DNA of 64,000 nt, from contig OX940860.1 of assembly GCA_954871525.1 (NCBI GenBank), positions 55,292,724-55,356,723 on the forward strand, given 5' to 3'. Below the pieces are notes generated by a model that was not told the origin of the DNA, did no database searches, and was given only the letters and a program-made list of their open reading frames with translations. This document shows, piece by piece, positions 24,258 to 35,801 of the stretch. Numbering within the stretch: the first letter of the stretch is position 1; the number at the start of each line of letters is the position of its first letter. Position numbers and translations under genes: made by a program. The stretch comes from Parietaria judaica. Lineage: Eukaryota > Streptophyta > Magnoliopsida > Rosales > Urticaceae.

Positions 24258-26969
24258 TGTTGGGAATCACGTCTCGGATTCCTTGAAAATTATCATGAAT
24301 TGTTCCTCCGAACCGTCCGGGTAACATTTAAAAAATTAATTTAAAGCGGAATAACTTGTTATCCTTTCAACGGTCCGGATATCGGATAATAACCATTTCC
24401 AAGATCTGATAAATATTATGTAATTTAATATTCATATATCATTATTAATAATCTAGTCATAATAAGAAATAAATAGAAAGCAGTAAATGGTTGCATTTAT
24501 TAACCCAATGCATAAGGCCGTACCTCTATTGACGACTTCCGGCTGCGCGTTCTGAATCGGGCAGGGCTCCGCCGGTGCTGAGGGAAACTCCCGTGATCTT
24601 CCGGGACATTCTCCTGGAATCCTCTTACCGAAGCGTGGGCTTCGCCGGCAGGACTCCGTCGCAAAAATTTAACTGATGGTTCTTTTTAAGCTTCCGGAGA
24701 AATAGTCTCCTAAGCCGAACCAGAAAAGAGAGATCAGAGAGAAAATTCGCATACCCTGAGGGAGAGGGAGAGTTCGAATTTTTCTCTGGGGAAAGGTGTG
24801 AAAAATGTGTAGAATGAGCCTCCTATTTATAGGCTCAAACCGTAACCGAATTGGAGAAATTCCCTCTCTAATTTCGAATTTCATATATTTAAATATAATT
24901 AATTATCTTAATCCAATGGTCCAGATTTAATCTATCTAAATCCAATGGATATAGTTAATTAGGGATTTAATTAAATAAGAAAGATTAGGATAAAATCAAA
25001 ATCCAATCTTATCTTCTTATCTTTATAAAATTCGAATTATATATATTAAAATTCGAATTATCATTATCTAGATCCAACGGTTGAGATAAATCTTTAAACC
25101 GATCTAATGGATCAAATTAGTTTAGGATAAAATCAAATATAAAAAGATTTATTAAAAACAATTTCGAATTTATCCATAAACCATAATTCGAAAAATATAT
25201 AAATATATATAATTAATTAATTTTCAATCCGACGGTAAAGATTAAATCTTAGACCGATCTAACGGATATAATTAATTAACCAAATTCGAAAAATGAAACT
25301 TGGTCACCAAGTTATTAATTTCGAATTTATCAATATCTTAATCCAACGGTTGATATTAAATCATAACCGATCCAATGGATAATATTGATTTTAGGGATTT
25401 GCTAAAATACCAAAACATTTGGTACTTCAAATTTGGAAAGACCAAATCATACCATTCGAATTTAGCTAGGGTTTCATATTATGAAACCCTAATTCGAATT
25501 TACACATATAAATATATATAAAAATATATTTTTTATTTATTAATATAAATCTATTAATTATTAATTAATTATTAATAAGATATTAATAATTAAATCCAAA
25601 TAATTAAATTAAATTAATATTTCCTGATCTCAATATCACACATTAAAATGTCATTTAAATTTGTGACATGTGATTTAATTTCAAAGTTCATCGAACCGAT
25701 CACAAACTTAGAAAATCCATAAATCACTAACCGTAAGTCGAAATGACTTGGTTCAAAAAGCAAAATTGCTTAGAATTTAATTTCCAAAAACATGGTGCTG
25801 ATAGAAAATCTAAATTCTAACTTTCTTTTATCAGTTAATTTCGTGTACCAAAATATGGTATTTTTGCCACGCTAACGATAAAACAATCTGACGTCTGCCA
25901 CAGACCTTTCAGTTTTATAAGTCAAGCCAAATGATTAAACATTATCCAGAATGTATTTTAATCACGTACGTATCATCCGTTACGGAGCTATCCTGGGACC
26001 ATGGACCCGTATCACTTAAGCTCCAACGAACTGCTAGTTGTTCGTCAAACCTCGAAGTGATTCCACTATAGACCCGAGGCTGCACTCTTTAGTGATACGG
26101 TATATATTATTTCCTTTATAACAGTAGGGTGTCCATTGATACAATCAAATTCGGGTTATTGATCTTTCACTTGATGATCCACACACGAGCAGGCGGTTTC
26201 TACCGTTATGCCCCTCATTGCATTTTCATTCTTGACTCATTCAGTAATATTATGAGTAACCCACTTATGGTTTCGATTCATAAGTTGCGCACGGGTACCT
26301 CTCACTTCTCACCACCGACAATCAAGAGAATCATCATCACTCTGAAGAGAGCTGTGTGATGCCCATGTCTATGACCAAGCTACCCTTACTGCTGACTATC
26401 ATGTTCCCAAAATAATAGTGTTGGGAACAGCGGTAATATTTCGTGTTCTTTAACGGTTAAATCAAAGAACAATCAAGCCAGCAGCTTGGACTCAAGATCA
26501 CTCAGGATTTAGATCGAATATCCATTTGATCATCTACTAGTGACTCAACTCCAAGTTATCAGTGACGGTCTTATATGATAACTTCCGGAGTTTAAGTCAG
26601 GTCCAGTCCAGTATGAAGACACTTCATACTTAATGCACTTCTAGTGAGTGTGACACACACAAAATCCAGAATAGGATTGTCACTTAGTAACATTAATGAC
26701 CTTATACGATTAATGGGCTCCCACCCATTTAATCAGGTCACGGACATTTTAAGTTCATTTATTATGATTATTAATTCTTCTTCACATTGACTCTGTTGTG
26801 ATAATAATTCATAATTGCATCCTTTATGAACTAAGGAACAAACATTCTATTTTACTCTACCAGAAACTATAATAAGATTATCATAATAAGTATTATCTTT
26901 ATTCAACGACTTGTCATGATCTTTTACAAATGGATAAAATATCTTGTTTAAGGACACATATGTCCAACA
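24258..26969 (-). mobile_element. Solo LTR of large-LTR family A (2712 bp), TSD CAAAC
   Basis: Extends from TGTTGGGAATC to ATATGTCCAACA, flanked by a perfect CAAAC duplication (24253-24257 and 26970-26974). On the minus strand the first 70 bp are almost identical to 15261 onward. The TATA box TATAAATA lies on minus at 24824-24831. No internal coding sequence. It is one of the best-preserved copies of the family and defines its length. Confidence 0.92.
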
Positions 26970-26974
26970 CAAAC

Positions 26975-27483
26975 AAGAATCCAAACTTGTACTTGGTGTT
27001 CTTGACGATTATTTGTACAAAGACAAAAGGAATGGAAGAATCAAGAGGCATTTCATAACTGTTTTGATCTTACTTTTTCGTATTTCATTTCTTCTAAATT
27101 GCTTTTTCCACGTGCAATATTAACAGAGGCGTACAACCCAAATTTGCTCCTCGGGAAACTCACTAAAAAAGGCATTGCCACGTGCACCGCAGTGATTGTT
27201 GAACAAGCGGTTTTTACCCACAGCACATTGCGTATTTTTTTGCTTCCAAAATATCTTCAAAATACTTAATGATTTTACAGTATATCTAAAAAATCGAATC
27301 GACACAATTAACCTTAATTTTTTAAAATAAAAAATTCTATAAATATACTCGCCAGTTAAATTTGAGGACGTTTTACCCCCGACGATACACTATCGAAGCA
27401 AAATTGACGATAACTTTATAAACCTAAGACCTATATAAATAAGTAAAAAATACCAGTGATACGTTAAATATATACCAATAATT

Positions 27484-27530
<47 letters not shown>

Positions 27531-28340
27531 TGATAATAAGTCAACAATTTATATCTAATTTTAAATTGAATAAAATTAAATGAGTGCACGCTGGTGTGAA
27601 GAATCCAGAAGATTCAATACAACAATAAATGCTTGTAAAAAAAAAAAGCGTTAATTGCAGGGTCAAGGAAACGACAACAAGCTAATATCAGCAAACCTGC
27701 CTCCTAGTTCGTGCCGTTTATTTCTGCGTTTGTGACTGTCACATGTGAATTAAATTACTAATATCGTAATAGTAATCATAAATGGATTAGAGAAAATGAT
27801 TAATTTAACATACAGTTTTGATTTTCATGGCAGATATTATATAAATTTGATTTATCGAGAGTGAGATAATAATTATTTACAATACACGAGAGACTAAACT
27901 ATTAATAATTTACATTAAAGTCAAATTACCGCAACGACTCAACTCTCAAGTGTAGAAGATAGGTAGATTCAATTGTTTTAGAGACAAGTGATGTAACGTG
28001 TAAAACATATAAATTGTATCTTTTTTTTTTTTAAGTCTATAAATTGTATCATAATCGTACTTTATTAATTTTATACATGTGCTCAATTTAATATCGTATT
28101 CGAAGACAAGACACGCCCTTTTAATCGTGCTAGCTTGTTATGTATATTTTTCGGTTTATTAAAAATATAGGTTCTAAAGACAAAAATCAAGGCCCATTAA
28201 TCAAAGTGAAAAGCCCACCGGTCCAAGTCTGAGCCCATTCGACGAGGCCCTATAGACAAAGCCCCAAACGATGGAGTCCGGAAGCCGAAGACAATCATAA
28301 AGGACACCCGAGGCAATTCGGAAAGGAACCCAACTACCTA
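26975..28340. other. Intergenic DNA with a long (AT)n tract
   Basis: Contains the continuation of the LTR-like host fragment, two CCACGTGCA (G-box-like) motifs near 27110 and 27179, and an (AT)n tract at about 27489-27529. From about 28150 the AAGGCCCATT/GGTCCAAG style again resembles LTR DNA that the next element entered. No gene seen. Confidence 0.5.
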
Positions 28341-28345
28341 GTGTG

Positions 28346-29039
28346 TGCTGATGTGGAACTTCGTCCCCTAAACAACGACAGTAAAATTGCCCCTCGGATG
28401 CAAAACGACGGTATCATGACCTCAAAATTGGCATACGACACTAAGCCCAATTACCATCCCCAAATGACATCTGTGTCACACGACAACAAAGAAGTAAGCC
28501 TCCATGATGCACGACGTGGGCTCTAGCGCGAAGATGGCCTATTACATCAACAAAGGCCCATTCAAAGACCACACGCTTCATGGATTGATCCTCGAGGACC
28601 ATGCAGCCCACAAGACTAGGCGCAATTCTCCCATGCTGAACAACTCAAACTGTTGCCACGTCAAAGAAGACCTAGCACCACGGAATAGATTTTACACGTG
28701 GCATCCAAGCAAAGCACGAGGGAAAAGAGCTTGGTCTCATAGCCGTTGTACGTATTTAGGGAAATAGACGTTGTATTTAGGCTATATATAGGGCTAACGA
28801 TGTAAAAGAAGGGACACGAACTCTGGAGTACAATTCTCTCGACAATCATACTCCGTAATCACTCCGCTATTAAGAAATAACATCATTTTCATCTTTATTG
28901 TTCAATTCAGTTGCTATTGATTGTTTTCGCCATTTTTACTGAAGTGGATTCATTACAAATCATTGAGATCCATTATCTTTTGCATTGTACCGAGGTGCGA
29001 TCACTTCGTGACAGTTGATCGTGATTAATCGCATCAACA
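28346..29039 (+). repeat. 5' LTR of the + strand element (694 bp)
   Basis: TGCTGATGTGG...CGCATCAACA. The TATA box TATATATA at 28783-28790 would drive sense transcription. It differs from the 3' LTR by point changes and a roughly 10-bp indel near 28988. Confidence 0.92.
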
Positions 29040-29040
29040 G

Positions 29041-29058
29041 TTTGGCGCCATCTGTGGG
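29041..29058 (+). promoter_or_regulatory. Primer-binding site
   Basis: One base after the LTR: TTTGGCGCCATCTGTGGG. The TGGCGCC start is typical of Tat-type elements; I did not assign the tRNA. Confidence 0.75.
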
Positions 29059-29109
29059 AGAGATCAATTCATTCCTACACTTTGTGAATCCACTCTTCGA
29101 GCCGAAAAA

Positions 29110-30710
29110 ATGGCAGGCACAGGATCACGGAAAACATCTGACCCTACTGGAGCAACTCCGGCGAACCAGCCCGAGGTCAACCCGGCCATCCAGCCACAGG
29201 ACCCCGCTATGAAGGCGATGATGGAAACCATCCTAAAACAGACCGAGAAGGGAAACAAGACGAACAAGGAGTTCCAGAAAAAGCTGAAAGACCTAAATTC
29301 GAACCAGTCCTGGATCGAAGGAACTCTGACGGAGGGCCCGAGGTCAACCCGGCCATCCAGCCACAGGACCCCGCTATGAAGGCGATGATGGAAAACATCC
29401 TAAAACAGATCGAGAAGGGAAACGAGACGAACAATGAGTTCCAGAAAAAGTTGAAAGACCTAAATTCGAACCAGTCCCGGATCGAAGGAACTCTGACGGA
29501 GGTGATGGGTTCGATTCGTTTCCAGCTCTCCGCTGCACCTCGCTGAAACGTAATTCCGGGAAGGGTCCTTGATTTCTCAGAGTCACAGGAGACCCCCGGA
29601 TCCGACGAGGTGAGAAACACTGCGTCTGCAAGCACAGGTAACACGATCCCAACACAGAACCGTGGGCAACCCAGTGCTCGACCAGCATCCCAGGGCATTA
29701 ACCCCAGGGAAAATCAGAGTCTCAGCCCCAGGCCGCTAACAAACGTGGATGGAGTCGATAACCCCCTGGGAGACTCTGATTTCCATACACCGGCCAGACA
29801 TGACATCGTGCAAGATGTGGCCAACCGAATGCCACCTCTACCACCACAAAAGCTGAGGTACATCCGGGTCGGGGACACCGCCAATGATCCTATCTGGAAA
29901 AATCACAGTGAAATATCCCCACCATCAAACATAGGAGGTGCGGATTATGCAAATTTCCTTGTAAACCCCGACCAGCCATTCCCAACGTGGCTGAGGGAGC
30001 TAAAAGAAATCGTTAAAGAATTCTGCACCGAAGTAAAAGCGGTGAACTCGAAGGTCCATAAAGCCACCTCGCCCGCTCCCGAGATTGACTGCCTCGTCAG
30101 GGAGTCGATGTGCACCCCCTTCATGCCTCAGATCACCGACGTGATAATCAGAGACATCGGGAGGGTGAATATCCCCCGTTATGACGGGAAGTCGGATCCA
30201 AGAGCACATCTCCGCGCTTTTCACATCACGATGGCCAGAACAAACCTCGGGCCAACACAACGAGATACTAGACACTGCCAGATTTTCGCTGAGCACCTAG
30301 TTGGAACTGCCCTCGACTGGTTCTCCAAGCTAGAACCATATTTGATCAGCTCGTTCGACCAGCTAACAACGACCTTCCTTAAGCATTTCTCAATGTTCAT
30401 GGAAACAGAGACGACAGTGGCCCAGTTGTATGCCTTGCAGCAGCTAAAAGATGAACCACTTCATAGTTTCATTTCCAGGTTCAAAGATGTGTTATCCCGC
30501 CTTACCGGGGTGAGTGATGAAACTGCGATTGCAGCGCTCACCTAGGGACTTTGGTACAAATCCAAGTTTAGGCAAGACATTTGCGTAAATCGCTGTACGT
30601 CAATCAAAGACGTGATGCACCGCGGAAATAATTGGATCAGGGTAGAAAAAGAACGAACTGCTTTAGGAGCAAAATTCGACCCGGCACCTGTGGCCCCAAA
30701 GCCATAGTTC
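29110..30710 (+). pseudogene. Gag polyprotein, broken
   Basis: The start MAGTGSRKTSD follows a 70-bp leader. The frame is destroyed by a 167-bp tandem duplication (29170-29336 / 29337-29503) that is not a multiple of three. It reopens about 29610 to encode an N-terminal linker and the Retrotrans_gag capsid-like core (LVGTALDWFSKLEPY, then FLKHFSMFMETE and LHSFISRFKDVL at 30300-30500). A TAG at 30543-30545 interrupts it, after which GLWYKSKFRQDI and KDVMHR continue in frame to 30706. The zinc knuckle expected downstream survives only as CKLHKVYDHATIAYRKF (about 30902-30952), with the last Cys replaced by Tyr. Gag would form the particle; this copy cannot. Confidence 0.85.
29170..29503 (+). repeat. 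167-bp tandem duplication within gag
   Basis: Copies at 29170-29336 and 29337-29503 differ by only about seven bases. The length breaks the reading frame. Confidence 0.9.
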
Positions 30711-31202
30711 CAAGAAAAACCGTCTCGAGGCCACAACCAGCAAAGGGGAATAACAACTCACGAGGTGGTCACAGCAGTGGCAACATCAAACGAGGTGCCA
30801 ATCCCCCAGGGTAAGTGATGAACTCCGAGACCAACGAAGTAAACGCCACATACGAAAACTCCCAGCATAATGATCCATGGCCTAAAGACCAAAAGGCATA
30901 TTGCAAATTGCACAAGGTCTATGACCACGCGACCATCGCCTACCGAAAATTCCAAATGGCACTAGCCAAACGATTTGAACGCGGTGAAATAAAACACCTC
31001 AACATAGAGGCCCTCGATCCGAAACTACAAGGAGACGAGGCAGCAAGGGACTACCCTACAGGCTCTAAAAGAGGAAGCACAACAAAAGGCGAGATCCCGG
31101 ACTCACCTTGAGAAAGAAAGGAAAACAGATAAGCGAGGTCGAAGGACCTGGTCAACAGAAAGTACCGCAAGTCATCGACGTCATAATGGGAGGATCGCAA
31201 TA

Positions 31203-31787
31203 TTGCAAACCAACGATCAACTCGATCAAATCTCATTAAAGAAAAATGGCACGAGCTCAGCTCATCAACCAACTCTAGGTCCCGAAGCTCTGATCGCTTT
31301 TAAAGAAAGTGATGCAAGACAACTCGCCGGACTGCACGACGCCGCCTTGGTAATATCCTTGAGTGTCAACAACTGGGTCACGAAAAGGATCCTCGTTGAC
31401 AACGGTAGTTCGGCCGACGTGATATTCCTGTCGACACTATGTCAGATAGGGGTTAAAGCCGAGGATATCGATAGGGAATCAATTCCCCTAACTGGTTTCA
31501 ACGGCCACTCCATTAACACAATCGGGGAAATCAAACTCCCCGTGCTGGCAGGAGGGGTAAACCAATCAACCAAGTTCCTAGTAATTGACTGTCCGTCCCC
31601 GTATAACGTCATACTTGGGAGACCGTGGCTACATGCAATAAAAGCAGTACCATCGACGTATCACCAAAGTCTACAATTCCCATCCGAAGAAGGGATAAAA
31701 GAGATTAAGGGCGATCAGGCCATGTCAAGAAGGTGCTACATGTCAAGCTTCCTGCTTGCAAAGCAGAGCACGGTAAACAGTGCATAG
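31203..31787 (+). pseudogene. Retropepsin-like aspartic protease (degenerate pol segment)
   Basis: Frame of 194 residues. The active-site loop is ILVDNGSSADVIF (about residues 62-74), the Asp-Asn-Gly-Ser-Ser form usual in plant Ty3/gypsy proteases. It is followed by the flap region and the conserved YNVILGRPWLHAIKAVPSTYH near the end. It would cleave the Gag-Pol precursor. The stop at 31785-31787 separates it from RT; together with the broken gag this marks an inactive copy. Confidence 0.85.
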
Positions 31788-31805
31788 CAACCAAAGACAA
31801 CCGGG

Positions 31806-33338
31806 GTGAACGGGGTCCGAATCACCCCGGAAAGCGAGTCACCGACACTCGAGATTGTCAAACAAGTTTCCATCGACGAAGGAAACCCTCAGCACACGGT
31901 CGGAATAGGGGTCGAGCTCAAGGGCGAACTGCGGAGAAGGCTCATCAAGTTCCTTAAAAGGAACAAAGAGTGTTTCGTATGGTCCCACGAAGACATGCCA
32001 GGGATCGATCTAGAAATCATCTCCCACGAACTGAACGTGGACCCAAGGTTTCGACCCGTAAAGCAAAAACGAAGAAAACTAGCCCCTGAACGATCTCAAG
32101 CTGTAAACGACGAGGTCCAACGACTTATCATAGCATGGTCTATTCGCGAGGTCAAAAATCCGGACTGGTTGGCTAACACCGTCGTGCTGAAAAAGAAGAG
32201 CGATAAATAGAGGGTATGCATCGATTTTACAGACCTGAACAAAGCATGTCCAAAAGACAGCTTCCCACTTCCTCACATTGACAGACTGGTCGAGGCCACA
32301 TGCGGACACGAGCTGCTGTCCTTCATAGACGCCTTCTCGGGATACAACCAAATATTTATGCACCCTGACGACCAAGAAAAAACGGCTTTCATAACCAAAC
32401 GAGGTATCTACTATTACAAGGTGATGTCGTTTGGCCTAAAGAACGCCGTAGCAACTTACCAGAGGCTGGTCAATAAGATGTTCTCAGAGCACCTCGGAAA
32501 AACCATGCAGGTATATATCGACGACGTGCTGGTAAAATCAAAACATTCGGGTGACCATGTCGTTCTCGTCGAGCAGTGTTTCGAGGTACTCAAAAGGTAC
32601 CAAATGAAACTCAACCCGTCAAAATGCTCGTTCGTAGTATTCTCCGACAAATTCTTAGGCTACCTGGTAACCCAGCGAGGTATCGAAGCAAATCCAGAAC
32701 ATATTGGAGCACTGATAAACATGCCACCACCTTGAAACATTAGAGAAGTCCAGAGGCTCACCGGAAGGATAGCCGCCCTGAACCGATTAATCTCAAGATC
32801 CACGGACAAGTGTCTCCCTTTCTACAAAATGCTGAAAAGGAACAAGAAGTTCGAATGGACCCCGTAATGCGAGCAAACATTCCAAGCTCTCAAAAGATAT
32901 CTCTTCACCCCGCCAATATTGGTAAACCCAATCACCGGCAAACCCTTGTTCATCTACTTCGCAGTAATCACTACGGCCAGTTTTCTAGGTGTTCAACGGT
33001 TTGGAAGCAGCGTACTGGTGCGAGATGATCGAGGTGATCAGAGGCCAAATTTCTACACAAGCAAATCTCTAGAATATGCCGAGACACGGTATCCCGCATT
33101 GGAGAAGCTCGCACTAGCACTCATAACGTCATCAAGGAAACTAAGACCATATTTCCAAGCCCATACGATCGTTGTAATGACTCTGCAGCCACTATGGACC
33201 ATACTCCACAGCCCAAATCAATCTGGAAGGCTAACAAAGTGGGCTATCGAATTAAGCGAATTCGAGGTGGAATACAAAGTACAGACGTGTGCCAAATCGC
33301 AAGTCCTAGACGATTTCCTAGTAGAATTATCCACGTAG
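31806..33338 (+). pseudogene. Reverse transcriptase and first RNase H
   Basis: One frame carries RT motifs in order: KQKRRKLAPERS..V..E, CIDFTDLNKACPKDSFPLP, LSFIDAFSGYNQI, FGLKNAVATYQRLVN, the catalytic YIDDVLVKS (32513-32539) and FLGYLVTQRGIEANPE, then the connection and RNase H (YFAVITTASFLGVQ...SKSLEYAETRYPALEKLALAL). It would copy element RNA into DNA inside the particle. In-frame stops are at 32208-32210, 32733-32735 and 32865-32867, and the RNase H frame ends at 33336-33338. The first Asp of RNase H (usual YLAVSD.A region) is not evident, which suggests a degenerate domain, as is usual where a second RNase H is present. Confidence 0.88.
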
Positions 33339-33344
33339 AAGCCT

Positions 33345-33899
33345 GAAGGAAGAACCCTAGACGAAGTATGGATCCTAAAGGTGGACGGATCATCAAACCA
33401 AGAAGGATCAGGAGCAGGGATCCACCTCGTGACACCAAGTGGCGAGGTAATAAAGCAATAATTTTGGCTAAAATTCAAAGCCTCAAATAATGAGGCGGAG
33501 TACGAAGCACTCATAGTGCTTGAAACTTGCAAAGGCTGTCGAGGCATCTCGGATAAAAGCCCACTCCGACTCAAAGCCCGTGACCAGCCAAATTACTGGA
33601 GAATACGAGGCCAAGGACCCAGGATGAACGCATACCTGAAAGTCGTCCAACGACTACTGAAAATGTTCAGCGAGGCCGAAGTCATCCAAATCCTGCGAAG
33701 TGAAAACACCCAGGCTGACGCTCTGGCAGGGCTAGCATCCACCTCGGATCCCAAGGTAAAAAGAATCATCCCGGTAGAATCCATAGACACACCAAGCATC
33801 AATCTTAACATAAATGTCATCGAGCTCTGGGATGTCGACAAGAGAAACCCGATCATAAAGTACATCAAAAATGGAGAAACACCTCGAGATCGCCAATAA
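33345..33899 (+). pseudogene. Second, archaeal-type RNase H (aRNH)
   Basis: After RT-RNase H comes VDGSSNQEGSGAGI (first Asp), SNNEAEYEALIV (Glu), then, after a frame change, AHSDSKPV (Asp) with TGEYEAKDPRM. Returning to the ORF of 33516-33899, ENTQADALAGLAS carries the last Asp. This set of motifs is the extra RNase H that Tat-lineage plant retrotransposons acquired in addition to the ancestral one. A TAA at 33459-33461 and two small frameshifts (near 33520 and 33600) inactivate it. Confidence 0.82.
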
Positions 33900-35011
33900 G
33901 CAAGAAAGATCAAAGCCAAAAGCTCGAGATTCTGCATGATCGACGAGTCACTATATAAAACGAGTTTTAGGGTACCATACCTGAAATGCCTCGGGAAGGA
34001 AGAAGCAGTAAACACACTTCGCAAGGTACATAAGGGGACATGTGAGAACCACTCAAGAGGCATATCACTCGTAAACGACAAGGCTTTTTCTGGCCAACCA
34101 TGTTGTAGGACATCGAGTCTCACGTTAGCAAATGCGACGCGTGCCAAAAACATGCTCCCACAATCAGACAACCAGCGCTAAAACTTTCCTCCGTCAAAGT
34201 GCCATATCATTTCATGAAATGGTCAATGGACATCGTTGGACTAATTCCGGCCGCAAAAGGAATGACAAGGTTTCTCTTGATCGCCACCGACTACTTCACG
34301 AAGTGGGTAGAAGCGAAAGCATACGTCCTCATCAAAGACACCGATGTGGAAAAATTTGTATGGAAGGACATCGTTTGCAGATTCAGTCTCCCCAAGGAGA
34401 CCATAGCGGACAAAGGTCCACAATTCATCTCGAAAAGATTCAAAAACTTTTGTGCAAGCCTAGGAATATCTTTAAACATCTCATCCCCGAGGTACCCACA
34501 GGGTAACGGAATAGAAAATGCTGGATTCTGAGAAAGGGAGGTGGCCAGAAGAGCTCATTGGGGTACTGTGGGCTTACCGCACCACACCTCGAAGAGCAAC
34601 GGACGAAACACCTTTCGCGCTAGTCCACGAAATAGAAGCCATATGGTCCCAGCAGAAGCCGAATCACTAAGCCTGTGACGGGAATACTGCCCGGACAGGC
34701 CGGAAGAAAATGACGAAATGCTACTCAATGAGCTCGATTACATCGAGGAGCGAAGAGACCGCGCACTTCGTAGAATAAAAAATTACCAAAGAGTAATCTC
34801 AAGATACTACAACGCGAAGGTACGACCACGATCCTTCGAAATAGGAGATCTAGTACTACGCAAAGTATTCCAAAATACAACAGAACTAAATGCCGAAAAA
34901 CTGGGGATTAACTAGGAGGGGCCATACAGCGTATACAGGTTAATGAATTTCGAAGGGCTAAAGGCCATTCGCAGTTGGAACACCCAACACCTAAAAAGGT
35001 ATTACTACTAA
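33900..35011 (+). pseudogene. Integrase, broken
   Basis: The HHCC region is split by a frameshift: VHKGTCENHSRG in one frame, CDACQKHAP in the next. The core starts about 34199: MKWSMDIVGLIPAAKG (first Asp), then TIADKGPQFIS (second Asp, with the usual Asn replaced by Lys), and [12 protein letters not shown], where the catalytic Glu is displaced or lost before a stop at 34529-34531. After a broken stretch the C-terminal domain is readable at 34718-35011 (RRDRALRRIKNYQRVISRYY, FEIGDLVLRKVFQNT, SWNTQHLKRYYY) with one internal stop near 34915. It would insert the cDNA into host DNA; this copy cannot. Confidence 0.85.
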
Positions 35012-35801
35012 AGGGAGGTACCCCCCGGAACTACGTAGTGGCTTGATCACAGTAAACATGGGTACATAGGCAGCCCAACAAAGGCACAGCCCCCAATCTC
35101 ATACCTCTCCAGATGTCTAGGCAGTCCGAGGCCCATATCCTAAACGCCCTACGATAAAATTTTGTCGTCTTTCCTTTTGTGAGGGGGGGATGGGATCATA
35201 TACTCGGCAATCATGCTCTCAATAACCACCTCGTTTTCTCAAAACATTCCACCGCGCAACGATAAAAAAAAAAAGTGCCCGTACTGCCCGCGGCACCTCG
35301 GAAGATCTTGCCGAAGTGATCATGCACTTTCCTCGAAAAACAAAGCCTAATGTCCTCAAGCTAAGATTCGATTTCGCATTAGTATAAGTCCAACTCCCGA
35401 TCAAGGGAAGTTGCTGGGAAAGAAAACATCACGCTAAGAGACTAGCTCGTTCGACCTCGAGAGCCAACAGACAACAAAGGCAAAAAGTAGAGTCGAAATA
35501 TGCAATCACAGATGTAACGAGCAAAACGAGACCAACCACCACGGAAGGAAACAAACACAGATGTTGCAAAAGGAAACTTGGATATTATTTATACCCGAAA
35601 TATGCCTAGAAGACAAAATGAGGTAAGTCGGACTACCGACAGCAAAAGTACACCTCGATAAATCGAGGTCGGAATGCAAAAATTCAAACTAAAGTTCCCA
35701 GGTCGGACTCCCAACCAAAAAAAAGGTGATATGTTCTTAACAAAAGCAACATAGGGCACCAACGCCCCAAAAGAAAAAAAGAAAAAAACATTAAGGCTGA
35801 T

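Noticed and set aside
23671..27180. A complete solo LTR from the hairpin start at 23671 across the nested LTR to a CATTG at 27173
   Set aside because: CATTG precedes 23671, but the sequence before 27173 does not end in CA, so the duplication is not convincing.
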